DNA of 64,000 nt from CAIODY01 sp046051225 (GCA_046051225.1 JBJOOR010000007.1:114467-178466); one strand, 5' to 3'. Positions 8,481 to 18,001 are shown, numbered from the stretch's first letter. Translations and numbers: made by a program. The notes: generated by a model not told the origin, from the sequence alone.

Positions 8481-8930
8481 ATGAAATTTTCGGAAGAAAT
8501 AAAATCTACAAAGTTTGAAAGCGAAGCTCAAAAAGCCGTTTTAAACGCCATGTTTACGGGTAGTTATTACTCGGCAAATGGTGGAAAATTTTTCAAAAAT
8601 CATGATTTATCTACAGAACAATATAACGTATTAAGAATTTTAAGAGGGAGCAATCCTAGTAAATTATGCTTAAAAGATATTACTTCACGAATGTTAGATA
8701 AAAATTCAAACACATCAAGAATTGTAAAAAAATTAGAAACAAAAAAATTAATTGATATTGCTGGACATGAAACCGACAAACGATTTTATCAAATTGGTAT
8801 CAGCAAAAAAGGTTTAGATTTATTAGCTAAAATAGATATTGAATTTAAAAATAATCCGCCACACAAAGCATTTTTAACAGAAAGCGAAGCCAAAAAATTA
8901 AACGATTTATTAGATAAAATGAGAGGTTAA
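8481..8930 (+). CDS. MarR family transcriptional regulator
   Basis: From the ATG at 8481 the protein has 149 residues, the normal MarR size. The winged-helix core runs over about residues 35-110: LSTEQYNVLRILRG, the recognition-helix region LDKNSNTSRIVKKLETKKLI, and the wing HETDKRFYQIGISKKG. An in-frame TTG at 8445 was rejected as the start because it lies upstream of the predicted transcription start. The gene is probably autoregulated through the palindrome at 8427-8442, and the next gene (YceI) carries a similar site. MarR-YceI pairing is common in Bacteroidota; the inducer is unknown. Confidence 0.9.
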   Translation: MKFSEEIKSTKFESEAQKAVLNAMFTGSYYSANGGKFFKNHDLSTEQYNVLRILRGSNPSKLCLKDITSRMLDKNSNTSRIVKKLETKKLIDIAGHETDKRFYQIGISKKGLDLLAKIDIEFKNNPPHKAFLTESEAKKLNDLLDKMRG

Positions 8931-8945
8931 TTTTTTTGAATAAAT

Positions 8946-8961
8946 AGTTGTACATACAATC
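8946..8961 (+). promoter_or_regulatory. Second, imperfect MarR operator upstream of the YceI gene
   Basis: AGTTGTACATACAATC matches the perfect palindrome before marR at 13 of 16 positions and lies 26 bp upstream of the YceI start codon, so the same regulator probably controls both genes. Confidence 0.6.
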
Positions 8962-8987
8962 AAATTTAAAAACAAACAATAAATATT

Positions 8988-9524
8988 ATGACAAAAATTA
9001 AATGGGCATTAGACCCAACACACAGCGAAATCAATTTTAAAATCAAGCATTTGATGATTACAAATGTATCGGGTAGTTTTTCAAAATTTGATGCATCAGT
9101 AGAATCTGATGATGATAATTTTACCAATGCAGCAGTTAGTTTCAGCGCTGATGTTAATTCTATCAACACTAATAATGAACAACGTGATGGACATTTAAAA
9201 TCGGGCGATTTTTTTAATGCTGAAACCTACCCTACTATTAAATTTGAATCAACAAAATTTGAAAAATCAAATGATGGAAATTTTTCGGTAACAGGAGATT
9301 TAACTATTAAAGATGTTACAAAATCTGTAACACTTGATGTTGAATTAGGAGGAATAACCAAAGACCCTTGGGGCAATACAAAAGCAGGTTTTACCATTAC
9401 AGGCAAAATAAACAGAACGCATTGGAATTTATCATGGAATGCGGCATTAGAAACTGGCGGCGTAATGGTTTCGGAAGAAGTAAAGATTAATGCTGAAGTT
9501 CAGTTTGTAAAACAAGCTCAATAA
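8988..9524 (+). CDS. YceI family protein (lipocalin-like, isoprenoid/lipid binding)
   Basis: The 178-residue protein matches the YceI fold along its whole length: WALDPTHSEINFKIKHLMI, then GSFSKFDASV, then DGHLKSGDFFNAETYPTIKFES and a DLTIKDVTKSVTLDVEL strand pair. YceI proteins form an extended lipocalin-like barrel that holds an isoprenoid chain. There is no signal peptide, so unlike periplasmic E. coli YceI this one should be cytoplasmic. It follows marR and shares its operator motif. A strong hairpin terminates it. Confidence 0.92.
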   Translation: MTKIKWALDPTHSEINFKIKHLMITNVSGSFSKFDASVESDDDNFTNAAVSFSADVNSINTNNEQRDGHLKSGDFFNAETYPTIKFESTKFEKSNDGNFSVTGDLTIKDVTKSVTLDVELGGITKDPWGNTKAGFTITGKINRTHWNLSWNAALETGGVMVSEEVKINAEVQFVKQAQ

Positions 9525-9541
9525 TTTTATCACATATTTTT

Positions 9542-9580
9542 AAAAATGCAATTGTTGAAATTCAGCAATTGCATTTTTTT
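9542..9580 (+). terminator. Intrinsic terminator after the YceI gene
   Basis: A 16-bp stem (9542-9557 with 9563-9578, one G-T wobble), 5-base loop and trailing T run follow 17 bases after the YceI stop. It contains an ATG in frame with the next gene, which argues against that ATG as a start. Confidence 0.8.
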
Positions 9581-9608
9581 TATGCAATTAAAATTGCATT
9601 TTTGCAGT

Positions 9609-10802
9609 ATGCCAAAAATATCACACCGAGGCGAAATAATGCCCTCATCCCCTATTCGTAAATTAGTGCCTTATGCCGAAGCGGCAAAACAAAGAGGAAC
9701 TAAAGTATATCATTTAAATATTGGTCAGCCCGATATTGAAACGCCAAAAGCGGTGTTGGATGCCGTACGCCACAGCGATTTTAAAGTATTAGAATATAGC
9801 CACAGCGCAGGCAACGAAAGTTATAGAAAAAAATTAGTAAGCTATTATAAACGCTTTGATATTGATTTAGATTATTCTGAAATCATGATTACCACAGGTG
9901 GTAGCGAAGCTATTTTATTTGGTATGATGGCTTGTTTAGATGCTGGCGATGAAGTAATTATTCCCGAACCATTTTATGCTAACTATAATGGGTTTGCAAC
10001 GGCTGCCGATGTAGTAATAAAGCCTATTACATCAACTATTGATACAAAATTTGCATTGCCACCTATTGAAGAATTTGAAAAATTAATTACTTCAAAAACT
10101 AAAGCCATTGTTATTTGCAATCCAAATAATCCAACAGGTTATTTGTATTCGCAACAAGAAATGGAATCGTTGGCGGCATTGGTAAAAAAACATAATTTAT
10201 TTTTATTTAGTGATGAAGCTTACAGAGAATTTTGCTACGATGGAGCTACACCATTTTCGGCTTTGCAATTAAAAGGTATTGATGATAATGTGGTGGTGAT
10301 GGATACTATCAGCAAGCGTTATAGTGCTTGTGGTGGCAGAATTGGAGCATTTGTAACCAGAAACAAAGAACTATTTAATGCTACCATGAAATTTGCACAA
10401 GCAAGATTAAGTCCGCCATCTTTTGCACAAATTGCAGGCGAAGCGGCTATTGATTTACCATTAAATTATTTTGATGAAATAAAAAATGAATACACCCAAC
10501 GCCGAAATTTATTAGTAAAAAGATTGAATGAAATGGATGGTGTTTATTGCCCAAATCCAGGTGGTGCATTTTATGCTATTGCAAAATTACCAATTGATGA
10601 TGCTGATAAATTTTGCCAATGGTTATTAGAAAGTTTTTCGTTCGAAAATCAAACTGTAATGTTAGCGCCAGCCACAGGATTCTATGCCACAGCAGGTTTG
10701 GGCAAAAATGAAGTTCGTTTAGCTTATGTATTAAACAAAGAAGATTTAGGCAAAGCAATGGATTGTTTGCAACAAGCATTGATAGCATACAACAAAAAAT
10801 AA
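9609..10802 (+). CDS. Class I/II pyridoxal-phosphate aminotransferase
   Basis: From the ATG at 9609 the protein has 397 residues. It shows the fold type I aminotransferase blocks: VYHLNIGQPDIETP near the N-terminus, TTGGSEAILFGMMACLDAGDEV, CNPNNPTGY, FSDEAYREF, and the PLP-binding Lys in DTISKRYSACGGRIG. The C-terminal Arg for the substrate carboxylate is probably in NEVRLAYVL. This is the AspC/AlaA-like group found in Bacteroidota; which amino acid it uses (Asp, Ala or aromatic) cannot be told. The in-frame upstream ATG at 9546 lies in the preceding terminator, hence the later start. Aminopeptidase P follows at 24 bp. Confidence 0.92.
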   Translation: MPKISHRGEIMPSSPIRKLVPYAEAAKQRGTKVYHLNIGQPDIETPKAVLDAVRHSDFKVLEYSHSAGNESYRKKLVSYYKRFDIDLDYSEIMITTGGSEAILFGMMACLDAGDEVIIPEPFYANYNGFATAADVVIKPITSTIDTKFALPPIEEFEKLITSKTKAIVICNPNNPTGYLYSQQEMESLAALVKKHNLFLFSDEAYREFCYDGATPFSALQLKGIDDNVVVMDTISKRYSACGGRIGAFVTRNKELFNATMKFAQARLSPPSFAQIAGEAAIDLPLNYFDEIKNEYTQRRNLLVKRLNEMDGVYCPNPGGAFYAIAKLPIDDADKFCQWLLESFSFENQTVMLAPATGFYATAGLGKNEVRLAYVLNKEDLGKAMDCLQQALIAYNKK

Positions 10803-10826
10803 ATTTTATCTTATAAAAAAAATGAC

Positions 10827-12122
10827 ATGAAATATTTACCAATAGACTCGACATTATTTATTGAAAACAGAAAAAGATTTGTTTCGAATTTGAAACCAAA
10901 TTCGATGGCAATTTTTAATGCCAATGATATGATGCCACGTAATGCTGATGCACAGCACTTTTGGCGTCAGAACAGTGATTTGTTTTATTTAACAGGAATT
11001 GACCAAGAAGAAACTGTATTGATACTTTTTCCTGATTGTACAATTGATAACCGCAAAGAAATTTTATTTATAAAACGTACCAGCGAAGAAATTGCAACGT
11101 GGGAAGGACATAAATATACAATTGATGAAGCTAAGGCGGCAAGCGGCATACAACACGTTTTTTGGTTAGATACTATGCCTGCTATTTTAAATTTGTTGAT
11201 GCGTCATGCCGAAAATGTGTATTTGAATACCAATGAAAATGATAGATATGTGCATGAAGTTGCCTATCGTGATTTGCGTTTTATAAATGATTTAAAATCT
11301 CAATATCCAATTCATCATTACCAACGCAGTGCACCATTGATGGCTAAGTTGAGAGAAATTAAATCGGCAACAGAAATTGCATTAACAAGTACGGCTGTTG
11401 AAATTGCTAAAAAAGCTTTTTTTAGAATGGCAAAAAAAGCGAAACCAGGTGTTTGGGAATTTGAATTAGAAGCCGAAATGATTCATGAATATTTAATCAA
11501 CAGAGCTACTGGTCATGCATTTGAGCCTATTATTGCCAGTGGAAAAAATAGTTGCATTTTGCATTACAATAAAAACAATCAACAGTTGCAAGATGGTGAT
11601 GTAATACTATTAGATTTTGGTGCTGAATATGGCATGTATAATTCAGATATTACAAGAGTATTACCTGTGAATGGTAAGTTTACACAACGCCAGAAAGATG
11701 TGTACAATGCTGTTTTAACGATTCAAAAAGAAGCAAAAAAAATGTTGGTAGTAGGAACCGAACGCCAACCTTATGAAAAAGAAGTTGGCAAAATTGCTAC
11801 CGAACAATTAATAAAATTGGGATTGTTAAAAGCAGAAGATGTAGCCAAACAAAGCGCTGATGCACCATTGTATAAAAAATATTTTATGCATGGCACTTCG
11901 CATTTTTTAGGATTAGATGTACATGATATAGGAAATTATTATGGAAATAAATTTGCCGCAGGCATGATTTTAACTTGTGAGCCAGGCATTTATATTAAAG
12001 AAGAAGGCATTGGCATTCGCTTAGAAAATGATATTTTAATTACCGAAACGGGTAATATTGATTTGATGGAACAAGCTGGTGTGCCTATTGAAGCGGATGA
12101 TATTGAAGCTTTGATGAAATAG
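10827..12122 (+). CDS. pepP: Xaa-Pro aminopeptidase (aminopeptidase P, M24B)
   Basis: The enzyme removes N-terminal residues that precede proline and works in the cytoplasm with two metal ions. The 431 residues comprise an N-terminal AMP_N domain (RNADAQHFWRQNSDLFYLTG near 33-52) and a C-terminal pita-bread domain. Metal ligands are visible in order: Asp in LLDFGAEYG, Asp in YNSDITRVLPV, His in MHGTSHFLGLDVHD, Glu in LTCEPGIYI and Glu in GIRLENDILIT. The length fits E. coli PepP. It probably shares an operon with the upstream aminotransferase, which would fit peptide and amino-acid catabolism. Confidence 0.95.
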   Translation: MKYLPIDSTLFIENRKRFVSNLKPNSMAIFNANDMMPRNADAQHFWRQNSDLFYLTGIDQEETVLILFPDCTIDNRKEILFIKRTSEEIATWEGHKYTIDEAKAASGIQHVFWLDTMPAILNLLMRHAENVYLNTNENDRYVHEVAYRDLRFINDLKSQYPIHHYQRSAPLMAKLREIKSATEIALTSTAVEIAKKAFFRMAKKAKPGVWEFELEAEMIHEYLINRATGHAFEPIIASGKNSCILHYNKNNQQLQDGDVILLDFGAEYGMYNSDITRVLPVNGKFTQRQKDVYNAVLTIQKEAKKMLVVGTERQPYEKEVGKIATEQLIKLGLLKAEDVAKQSADAPLYKKYFMHGTSHFLGLDVHDIGNYYGNKFAAGMILTCEPGIYIKEEGIGIRLENDILITETGNIDLMEQAGVPIEADDIEALMK

Positions 12123-12421
12123 CTAAATATTAAATCTTGAACAACTGAAAAGTGAAGCGGCTGTATTTTGCCATGCACAATAATTTATTGATGTATCAAC
12201 ATTACAATAGTATGTGTTTTATCAAAGCAATTGATAAAGATATTATATGATGAAAGGCTTATTTATAATTCTGATACAAAAAAGCGCTAACAAATCAATG
12301 TTTGACTAAATTTTAAATTTCAACAAACATTTATAGCTTAATTCAGTTAAACATTATTGATAGTATTGCTACAATTTTCATTTTCTTATTTTTACATTTG
12401 AAATCTGAAAATATATTATCA
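12123..12421 (+). other. Intergenic region with a -7 box for the downstream gene
   Basis: About 300 AT-rich bases with no convincing gene or RNA. TACATTTG at 12393-12400 matches the Bacteroidota -7 box and lies 21 bases before the ATG at 12422. The nearest upstream TTG (12366-12368) is 24 bp away, a rather long spacing. Confidence 0.5.
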
Positions 12422-15193
12422 ATGAAAAACAAATTACACTTACTTATTTTAGTTTTAATGATGGCGACAGGTTTTTATGGTTATTATCATTCAAAACAAA
12501 AAACATCTATTCAATTGCCTTTTGCATCCAACGAAGCAGGCGAACGTGAAGAAATAAAAGAATGGGAAGATGCCATGCTTGCCGACCCTACAACGGGCGA
12601 AATACCAAAAGGTATTCATGCTATTGAACAAAATTTTGCTCAACATTTTATTCATGATGCTATATCAAAAACTAAAAGCAGTAAGCAATTAGAACAATGG
12701 AAACTTAGAGGACCTTGGAATGTAGGCGGTAGAACAAGAGCCTTTGCTATTGATATTACAAACGATTCTGTATTATTTGCTGGTGGTGTTTCGGGTGGTT
12801 TGTGGCGCAGCGCCGATAGAGGAAATAGTTGGACAAGAGTAACCAATAAACATCATAACCCCGATGTGGTATCAATAGCGCAAGATACAAGAGCTGGACA
12901 TACAAAAACCTGGTATTATAGCACAGGCGAAGCCTTAGGCACTTCGGCAAGCGGCGGCGGTTCATTTTATTTGGGCGATGGTATTTTTAAATCTGTTGAT
13001 GGTGGTTTTACTTGGGATTCATTACCAGCTACCACAAGCGGAAATCCTCAAGGACCTTATAATGCATTTCAAATAAGTTATAATTTAATTTTTAATGCTG
13101 CCAATAAAACCCAAGATGAAATAATGCTTGCCTCGTTATATTATGGTATACAGCGTAGCATCGATGGTGGCGCTACGTTTACACAAGTATTAGGTTCGGC
13201 ACAAAATTGTGGGTATGAATCGGATATAGCTGTTGATACCAATGGTGTTTATTATGCTACATCTAGCTCGGATGCAAGCTCGGTTAAAGGTATTTTTAGA
13301 AGTACCAATGGAACAACTTGGACAAATATTACACCCACAAACTTTCATACCACTTATGGTTTAACAAAAATTGGCATTAACCCATCTAACCAAAATGAAG
13401 TTTATTTTTTAGTTGCCGATGCTGATACATTAGGTTTAAAAACTAGTAATGTTTGGGGCGATATTGAATACACAGGCTTATGGAAATATACTTATGTTAG
13501 CGGTAATGGCAGTGGCGCAGGTGGTACATGGGTAAATTTATCCAAAAACTTACCACAAGGTTTATTAAACTTTGATGGCTTTCATGCCCAAGGCGGATAT
13601 GACCTTTTAGTAAAAGTACATCCTACACAACCCAACACTGTTTTTATTTGCGGTACAAATATTTACCGTTCTACAAATGGTTTTACAACCAATACACAAA
13701 CCAAGCAAATAGGTGGCTATGCCATAGGCACACAATTAATCGGATTTCAATTATACGCCAATCATCACCCCGACCAACACGATTTTTGGTTTTTACCATC
13801 TAACCCAAATATAGCTTTTAGTGCCTGCGATGGCGGTGTATATCAAACCACAAATTGTATGGCAAGTACCGTTGCCTGGACTAAATTAGACAGAGGATAT
13901 TATACCACACAATTTTATACAGCCCAATTACACCCCGACTATACCAACGATATTTTATTAGGTGGATTGCAGGATAATGGAATTTTTTGGACCAACTCAT
14001 CATCTGTAACCACACCTTGGAAAATGCCTTTTAATGGCGATGGTGCTTGGCTTGATATGAGTAATGATGGCAATACTTATTACTTATCTATTCAAGAAGG
14101 CAAAGTACTTAAGGCATCCGTTGATAATACAGGAACGATAACTCAATTTGCACGAATAGACCCCAAGTATGCATCACGAAGCGATTACCAGTTTATCAAT
14201 CAATTTGTAGTAGACAAAGCTGATGATAAAATAATGTATATGCCTGCTGGCAGAAAATTGTTTAGAAACGATAATTTATATGGAATTCCGTTTTCAGGCA
14301 ATCACGATTCCATTGCTACCAATTGGATTCAATTTCCCGATACATTAGTTGGCACTAATCAATTTACTGCTATTGCTTGTTCAAAAACAGGGCATACACT
14401 TTATGTAGGCACAAAAGCTCGAAAAGTTTATCGCATTGATAACGCAAACACTGGAACGCCAAATATGAATGATATTACAGGATCGTTTCCAAATGGATTT
14501 GTAAATTGTATAGCCGTTGACCCAACAGATGCCAACAAAGTAGTAGTAGTATATTCAAACTATAATACCTACAGTATTTTTTATTCAACCGATGGTGGAA
14601 ACGATTGGATACGCTGCTCGGGTAATTTAGAAACATCGGTAAGTGGCGCAGGAAGTGGCCCATCTGTTAGATGGATTACCATGATGCCTTATCAAGGCCA
14701 CATGAAATATTTTGCAGGTACAAGCATTGGTTTATTCAGTGCCGATTCGCTTACTATGCATGATGTATCAAACCCAGGTACACAATGGACAATGGAAGGC
14801 GTAAACGAAATTGGAAACACAATTGTACCTTATATTCAAATTAGAGAAGCCGATAATATGGTGGCTGTAGCTACGCATGGTAGCGGTGTTTTCACCATTC
14901 ATTATGGTTGGAATGTAGGCGTAGGCGAAATTGAAAATACAGCCAACGATATAATTGTGTATCCTAATCCAACTAATGATTTTGTAAAATTAAATTGGAA
15001 TAGTAATGTGGCAGCTGAAATAAAAATGCAATTGTTTGATATTTCGGGCAAGCAAATTTTTGTAAAATCAATTCATTCATCAATAGGGAAAAATACTGAA
15101 ACTATTGATGTAAAAGGTTTTATAGCTGGTACATATTTTTTAAACATGAATGATGGAAAAAATAATTTCAACAAAAAAATAATTATTCAATAA
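12422..15193 (+). CDS. Large T9SS-secreted sortilin/BNR beta-propeller protein
   Basis: From the ATG at 12422 the protein has 923 residues. A signal peptide/anchor covers about residues 1-22 (LHLLILVLMMATGFYGYYH). A pre-domain (DPTTGEIPKGI) leads to RGPWNVGGRTRAFAID and repeated Asp-box-like motifs (SADRGNSWTRV, SVDGGFTWDSL, SIDGGATFTQV, STDGGNDWIRC) of a VPS10/sortilin-type ten-bladed propeller. The C-terminal 80 or so residues are a T9SS type A sorting domain (IIVYPNPTNDF, GTYFLNMNDGKNN). It should be exported to the surface or released. An in-frame TTG at 12398 lies inside the -7 box and was rejected. The stop overlaps the next start (TAATG). Confidence 0.9.
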   Translation: MKNKLHLLILVLMMATGFYGYYHSKQKTSIQLPFASNEAGEREEIKEWEDAMLADPTTGEIPKGIHAIEQNFAQHFIHDAISKTKSSKQLEQWKLRGPWNVGGRTRAFAIDITNDSVLFAGGVSGGLWRSADRGNSWTRVTNKHHNPDVVSIAQDTRAGHTKTWYYSTGEALGTSASGGGSFYLGDGIFKSVDGGFTWDSLPATTSGNPQGPYNAFQISYNLIFNAANKTQDEIMLASLYYGIQRSIDGGATFTQVLGSAQNCGYESDIAVDTNGVYYATSSSDASSVKGIFRSTNGTTWTNITPTNFHTTYGLTKIGINPSNQNEVYFLVADADTLGLKTSNVWGDIEYTGLWKYTYVSGNGSGAGGTWVNLSKNLPQGLLNFDGFHAQGGYDLLVKVHPTQPNTVFICGTNIYRSTNGFTTNTQTKQIGGYAIGTQLIGFQLYANHHPDQHDFWFLPSNPNIAFSACDGGVYQTTNCMASTVAWTKLDRGYYTTQFYTAQLHPDYTNDILLGGLQDNGIFWTNSSSVTTPWKMPFNGDGAWLDMSNDGNTYYLSIQEGKVLKASVDNTGTITQFARIDPKYASRSDYQFINQFVVDKADDKIMYMPAGRKLFRNDNLYGIPFSGNHDSIATNWIQFPDTLVGTNQFTAIACSKTGHTLYVGTKARKVYRIDNANTGTPNMNDITGSFPNGFVNCIAVDPTDANKVVVVYSNYNTYSIFYSTDGGNDWIRCSGNLETSVSGAGSGPSVRWITMMPYQGHMKYFAGTSIGLFSADSLTMHDVSNPGTQWTMEGVNEIGNTIVPYIQIREADNMVAVATHGSGVFTIHYGWNVGVGEIENTANDIIVYPNPTNDFVKLNWNSNVAAEIKMQLFDISGKQIFVKSIHSSIGKNTETIDVKGFIAGTYFLNMNDGKNNFNKKIIIQ

Positions 15194-15543
15194 TGAAAAA
15201 AGTAATTTTAATTGGTGTAGGAATAATTGCAACATTTTCGTGCAGAAAAATATTTCCTATCAAAAACAAAAACAAAGTATCTGTAGTAAATACTGCCAAT
15301 TACGGTTGTACAGCCAATATTAGATTGGATGGTGGTGATGAAGTTTTGATTGAACGTGATGGTTCATATACATTTGAAAATGTAACAACAGCAAGCCATA
15401 CAGTAACTTTAAAAGCTGTTTCACCATGTATAAATTATAGTTCAGGCAATAGTTGTACATTCGAATTTAAAGGCGGACCACAAACTAAAACTATTACTAT
15501 AACCAATACATCAGGAGCTCAAGTAAATTTTAATTGTAACTAA
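15193..15543 (+). CDS. Small lipoprotein coupled to the propeller protein
   Basis: The 116-residue protein has a lipoprotein signal with Thr-Phe-Ser-Cys17. The mature part looks like a small beta-sandwich: VVNTANYGCTANIRLDGGDEV, then FENVTTASHTVTLKAV, and a C-terminal TKTITITNTSGAQVNFNCN. Several cysteines could form disulfides. Its start overlaps the stop of the large propeller gene (TAATG), which implies translational coupling and perhaps joint work at the outer membrane. No known family is recognised with confidence. Confidence 0.75.
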   Translation: MKKVILIGVGIIATFSCRKIFPIKNKNKVSVVNTANYGCTANIRLDGGDEVLIERDGSYTFENVTTASHTVTLKAVSPCINYSSGNSCTFEFKGGPQTKTITITNTSGAQVNFNCN

Positions 15544-15550
15544 AAATAAA

Positions 15551-16207
15551 ATGGCATTAGATAAATTTCAAATAGCAAAACGCATAGCACAAGAATTACA
15601 AGATGGATATTATGTAAATCTTGGCATCGGTATTCCAACCTTGGTAAGTAATTATATTCCTGATGGGATAAGTGTAATGTTTCAAAGTGAAAATGGTATT
15701 TTAGGAATGGGGCCTTACCCTACCGAAGATGCTGTGGATGCAGATTTGATAAATGCAGGAAAAGAAACAGTAACCGTTGTAGCAGGTGGTGCATTTTTCG
15801 ATTCGGCTGAAAGCTTTGGTATGATACGGGCTGGAAAGGTTGATTTAACAGTGCTTGGCGCAATGGAAGTAAGCGAACATGGCGATATTGCCAATTGGAA
15901 AATACCCGGTAAAATGGTAAAAGGAATGGGCGGCGCAATGGATTTAGTAGCATCGGCCAAAAATATTATTGTGGCAATGATGCACACCAATCCAAAAGGC
16001 GAAAGCAAAGTTTTACCAGCATGTACATTGCCATTAACGGGTGTAAAATGTGTGAAAAGAATTGTATCAGATTTATGTGTGATGGATGTAACACCAAATG
16101 GTTTTAAATTGATAGAACGTGCACCAGGTGTAAGTGTTGAAGAAATAAAATCGAAAACATTAGGCAAATTAATTGTAGATGGCGAAATACCAGAAATGAA
16201 ATTATAA
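15551..16207 (+). CDS. scoB: 3-oxoacid CoA-transferase subunit B
   Basis: This is one half of the enzyme that moves CoA between succinyl-CoA and acetoacetate (or another short acid pair). At 218 residues it is normal for the B subunit. It has GYYVNLGIGIPTLVSNY near residues 19-35 and the catalytic Glu47 in QSENGILGMGP, to which CoA becomes esterified. The AGGAFFDSAESFGMIR and GAMDLVASAKNIIVAMMH blocks are intact. The partner A subunit is not adjacent but lies at 54265-54963. The next gene begins immediately after this stop. Confidence 0.95.
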   Translation: MALDKFQIAKRIAQELQDGYYVNLGIGIPTLVSNYIPDGISVMFQSENGILGMGPYPTEDAVDADLINAGKETVTVVAGGAFFDSAESFGMIRAGKVDLTVLGAMEVSEHGDIANWKIPGKMVKGMGGAMDLVASAKNIIVAMMHTNPKGESKVLPACTLPLTGVKCVKRIVSDLCVMDVTPNGFKLIERAPGVSVEEIKSKTLGKLIVDGEIPEMKL

Positions 16208-16831
16208 TTGGCATTTAACCACATACATATTGAACATTTAAGCGATGCCGAATTAGTATTGCAATACAAACAAAGTGGCGATGATGCCTTCTTTGTTGAG
16301 TTGTATCAACGCTATACGCATTTGGTTTTAGGCACTTGCATTAAGTATTTAAAAAGCGAAGCCGCTGGCAAAGATGCGGTAATGGATATTTTCGAAAAAC
16401 TATTAACCGATTTAAAACGGCATGATGTACAACATTTTAAATCGTGGTTGTATATGGTTTCAAAAAATCATTGCTTGATGCAATTAAGAAAGAAAGGCGA
16501 TAATTTTGTGCCGATTGATTTAATCAAAACTTCATCAGATAGTTTTGTGGAAACTGCCGAGCAACAGCATCTGAATTTGCACACAAAAGATGCAGAAGAA
16601 AAAAAACTACATGAAGCTATTTTGCAATTAAATGAGGAACAAAAAGTTTGTGTAGAAATGTTTTACTTAAATAATAAATGCTATCAGGAAATAGCCGATA
16701 CAACTGGGTTTACATTAAATCAAGTAAAAAGTTATATTCAAAATGGCAAACGAAATTTGAAAATATATTTAGAAAAAAATGCAGTTAAATCTTCGGGTTT
16801 ATTGCTTTTGATGATTGAATTATTAAAATAA
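16208..16831 (+). CDS. Sigma-70 family (ECF-like) RNA polymerase sigma factor with TTG start
   Basis: The 207-residue protein has a region 2 (YTHLVLGTCIKYLKSEAAGKDAVMDIFEKL, about residues 35-66, quoted in pieces: YTHLVLGTCIKYL and DAVMDIFEKL) and a region 4 helix-turn-helix (YQEIADTTGFTLNQVKSYIQ near 160-180). The only start that keeps region 2 is the TTG at 16208, which abuts the TAA of the CoA-transferase gene; the first in-frame ATG would fall inside region 2. The next gene is its likely anti-sigma factor and starts one base after this stop. Placement behind scoB with no gap suggests cotranscription, and the weak start may keep sigma output low. Confidence 0.87.
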   Translation: MAFNHIHIEHLSDAELVLQYKQSGDDAFFVELYQRYTHLVLGTCIKYLKSEAAGKDAVMDIFEKLLTDLKRHDVQHFKSWLYMVSKNHCLMQLRKKGDNFVPIDLIKTSSDSFVETAEQQHLNLHTKDAEEKKLHEAILQLNEEQKVCVEMFYLNNKCYQEIADTTGFTLNQVKSYIQNGKRNLKIYLEKNAVKSSGLLLLMIELLK

Positions 16832-18001
16832 ATGGGAGAACAATACAAACATATTTTTTCTTCAAATGATGATGTGCAGTGCATTAGCGCCGAGCAAATG
16901 AAATTGTATGTTCAAAATTTATTATCGCCAATTGAAAAACGAAATGTTGAAAATCATTTATTAGAATGTGAATTTTGCAACGATGCTGTGGAAGGTTTAA
17001 AGCAAAGCAATTTTCAAGAATACAACAAAGCACTTACTACTTTAAATAAAGAATTTAGAAGACGAAAACGAAACACCAGCCGTTTGAAAATTTTATACAG
17101 CCCTTGGAAAGTAACGGCCGTAGCAGCTTCTGTTTGTTTTTTATTAATAGGTACTGGTATTTATTTCGATTTGTTTTTAAATATTAGATTTCAAAAAGTT
17201 GCCCAAAACATTGAAAGCTTAAGTTCGCAAATTGGGCAATTAGCTAACTTGAATAAAAGTGAAAAGAAAGATACTGTAACTATCTTTAAAGAAACTGTAA
17301 CGGAAAATAATAGCCTAAGCCAACCAACCGCAACCGATGATTTAACACCACCAATTGTAAATGAAGAAGCCGAAAAATTAGATTCGATTGAAAAATCAGT
17401 AGCGGCAGCCGAAGATGTTACCAAAGATTTATCAATTGAAAATAAACCTGCCGAAACCATCGCTATGGTTGATGCCGAAGATGATGGAGCAGCAAAAATG
17501 ATAAGTAAAAAGCCGATGGTAGAAAAAAAAGCAAAAGCCGAAGCAAACCTAAATAAAGAAGCTATTTCAAAAACTGGAGCAACACAAACATTTGCAACAG
17601 CACCAGCTACTATTTCAAATATTAGCGTTTCGAATTTTGATAAAAATGCATCTTCATCAGAAAAAGCCGAAGGAATTAATTTGCTAAAAAATAAAAATTA
17701 TATAAAAGCAATTTCAATTTTAAATGCAGCAGCGGTTAAAGAACAACAAAATTTTGAAGTAAAATATTATTTAGGATTGAGCTATTACTTATCGGGCAAT
17801 TATATTGAAGCCATTAAACAATTTGATTTTATTATGCTTAGCAATAATCAGCAATGGTACGAAATAGCCCGATACCAAAAGGCTTTGGCTCATTTAAAAA
17901 TAAATGATGTGGCAACTGCTAAAAATATTTTCGAACAAATTATTTCAGAAAATGGCAAATATTCTCCCAATGCCGAAAAACAATTAAATGAATTAAAATA
18001 A
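16832..18001 (+). CDS. Transmembrane anti-sigma factor with zinc-finger motif and C-terminal TPR
   Basis: The 389-residue protein has an N-terminal cytoplasmic anti-sigma domain with the HC2-type zinc motif His42-x3-Cys46-x2-Cys49 (HLLECEFC). One membrane span follows at about 93-112 (VTAVAASVCFLLIGTGIYF). A long Lys/Glu/Ala-rich linker leads to two or three TPR-like repeats at the C-terminus (GINLLKNKNYIKAISILNAA, LGLSYYLSGNYIEAIKQFDF, KALAHLKINDVATAKNIFEQ). It should hold the upstream sigma factor at the inner membrane and sense a periplasmic partner through the TPR part. The sigma-to-anti-sigma order with no gap supports this. Confidence 0.85.
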   Translation: MGEQYKHIFSSNDDVQCISAEQMKLYVQNLLSPIEKRNVENHLLECEFCNDAVEGLKQSNFQEYNKALTTLNKEFRRRKRNTSRLKILYSPWKVTAVAASVCFLLIGTGIYFDLFLNIRFQKVAQNIESLSSQIGQLANLNKSEKKDTVTIFKETVTENNSLSQPTATDDLTPPIVNEEAEKLDSIEKSVAAAEDVTKDLSIENKPAETIAMVDAEDDGAAKMISKKPMVEKKAKAEANLNKEAISKTGATQTFATAPATISNISVSNFDKNASSSEKAEGINLLKNKNYIKAISILNAAAVKEQQNFEVKYYLGLSYYLSGNYIEAIKQFDFIMLSNNQQWYEIARYQKALAHLKINDVATAKNIFEQIISENGKYSPNAEKQLNELK

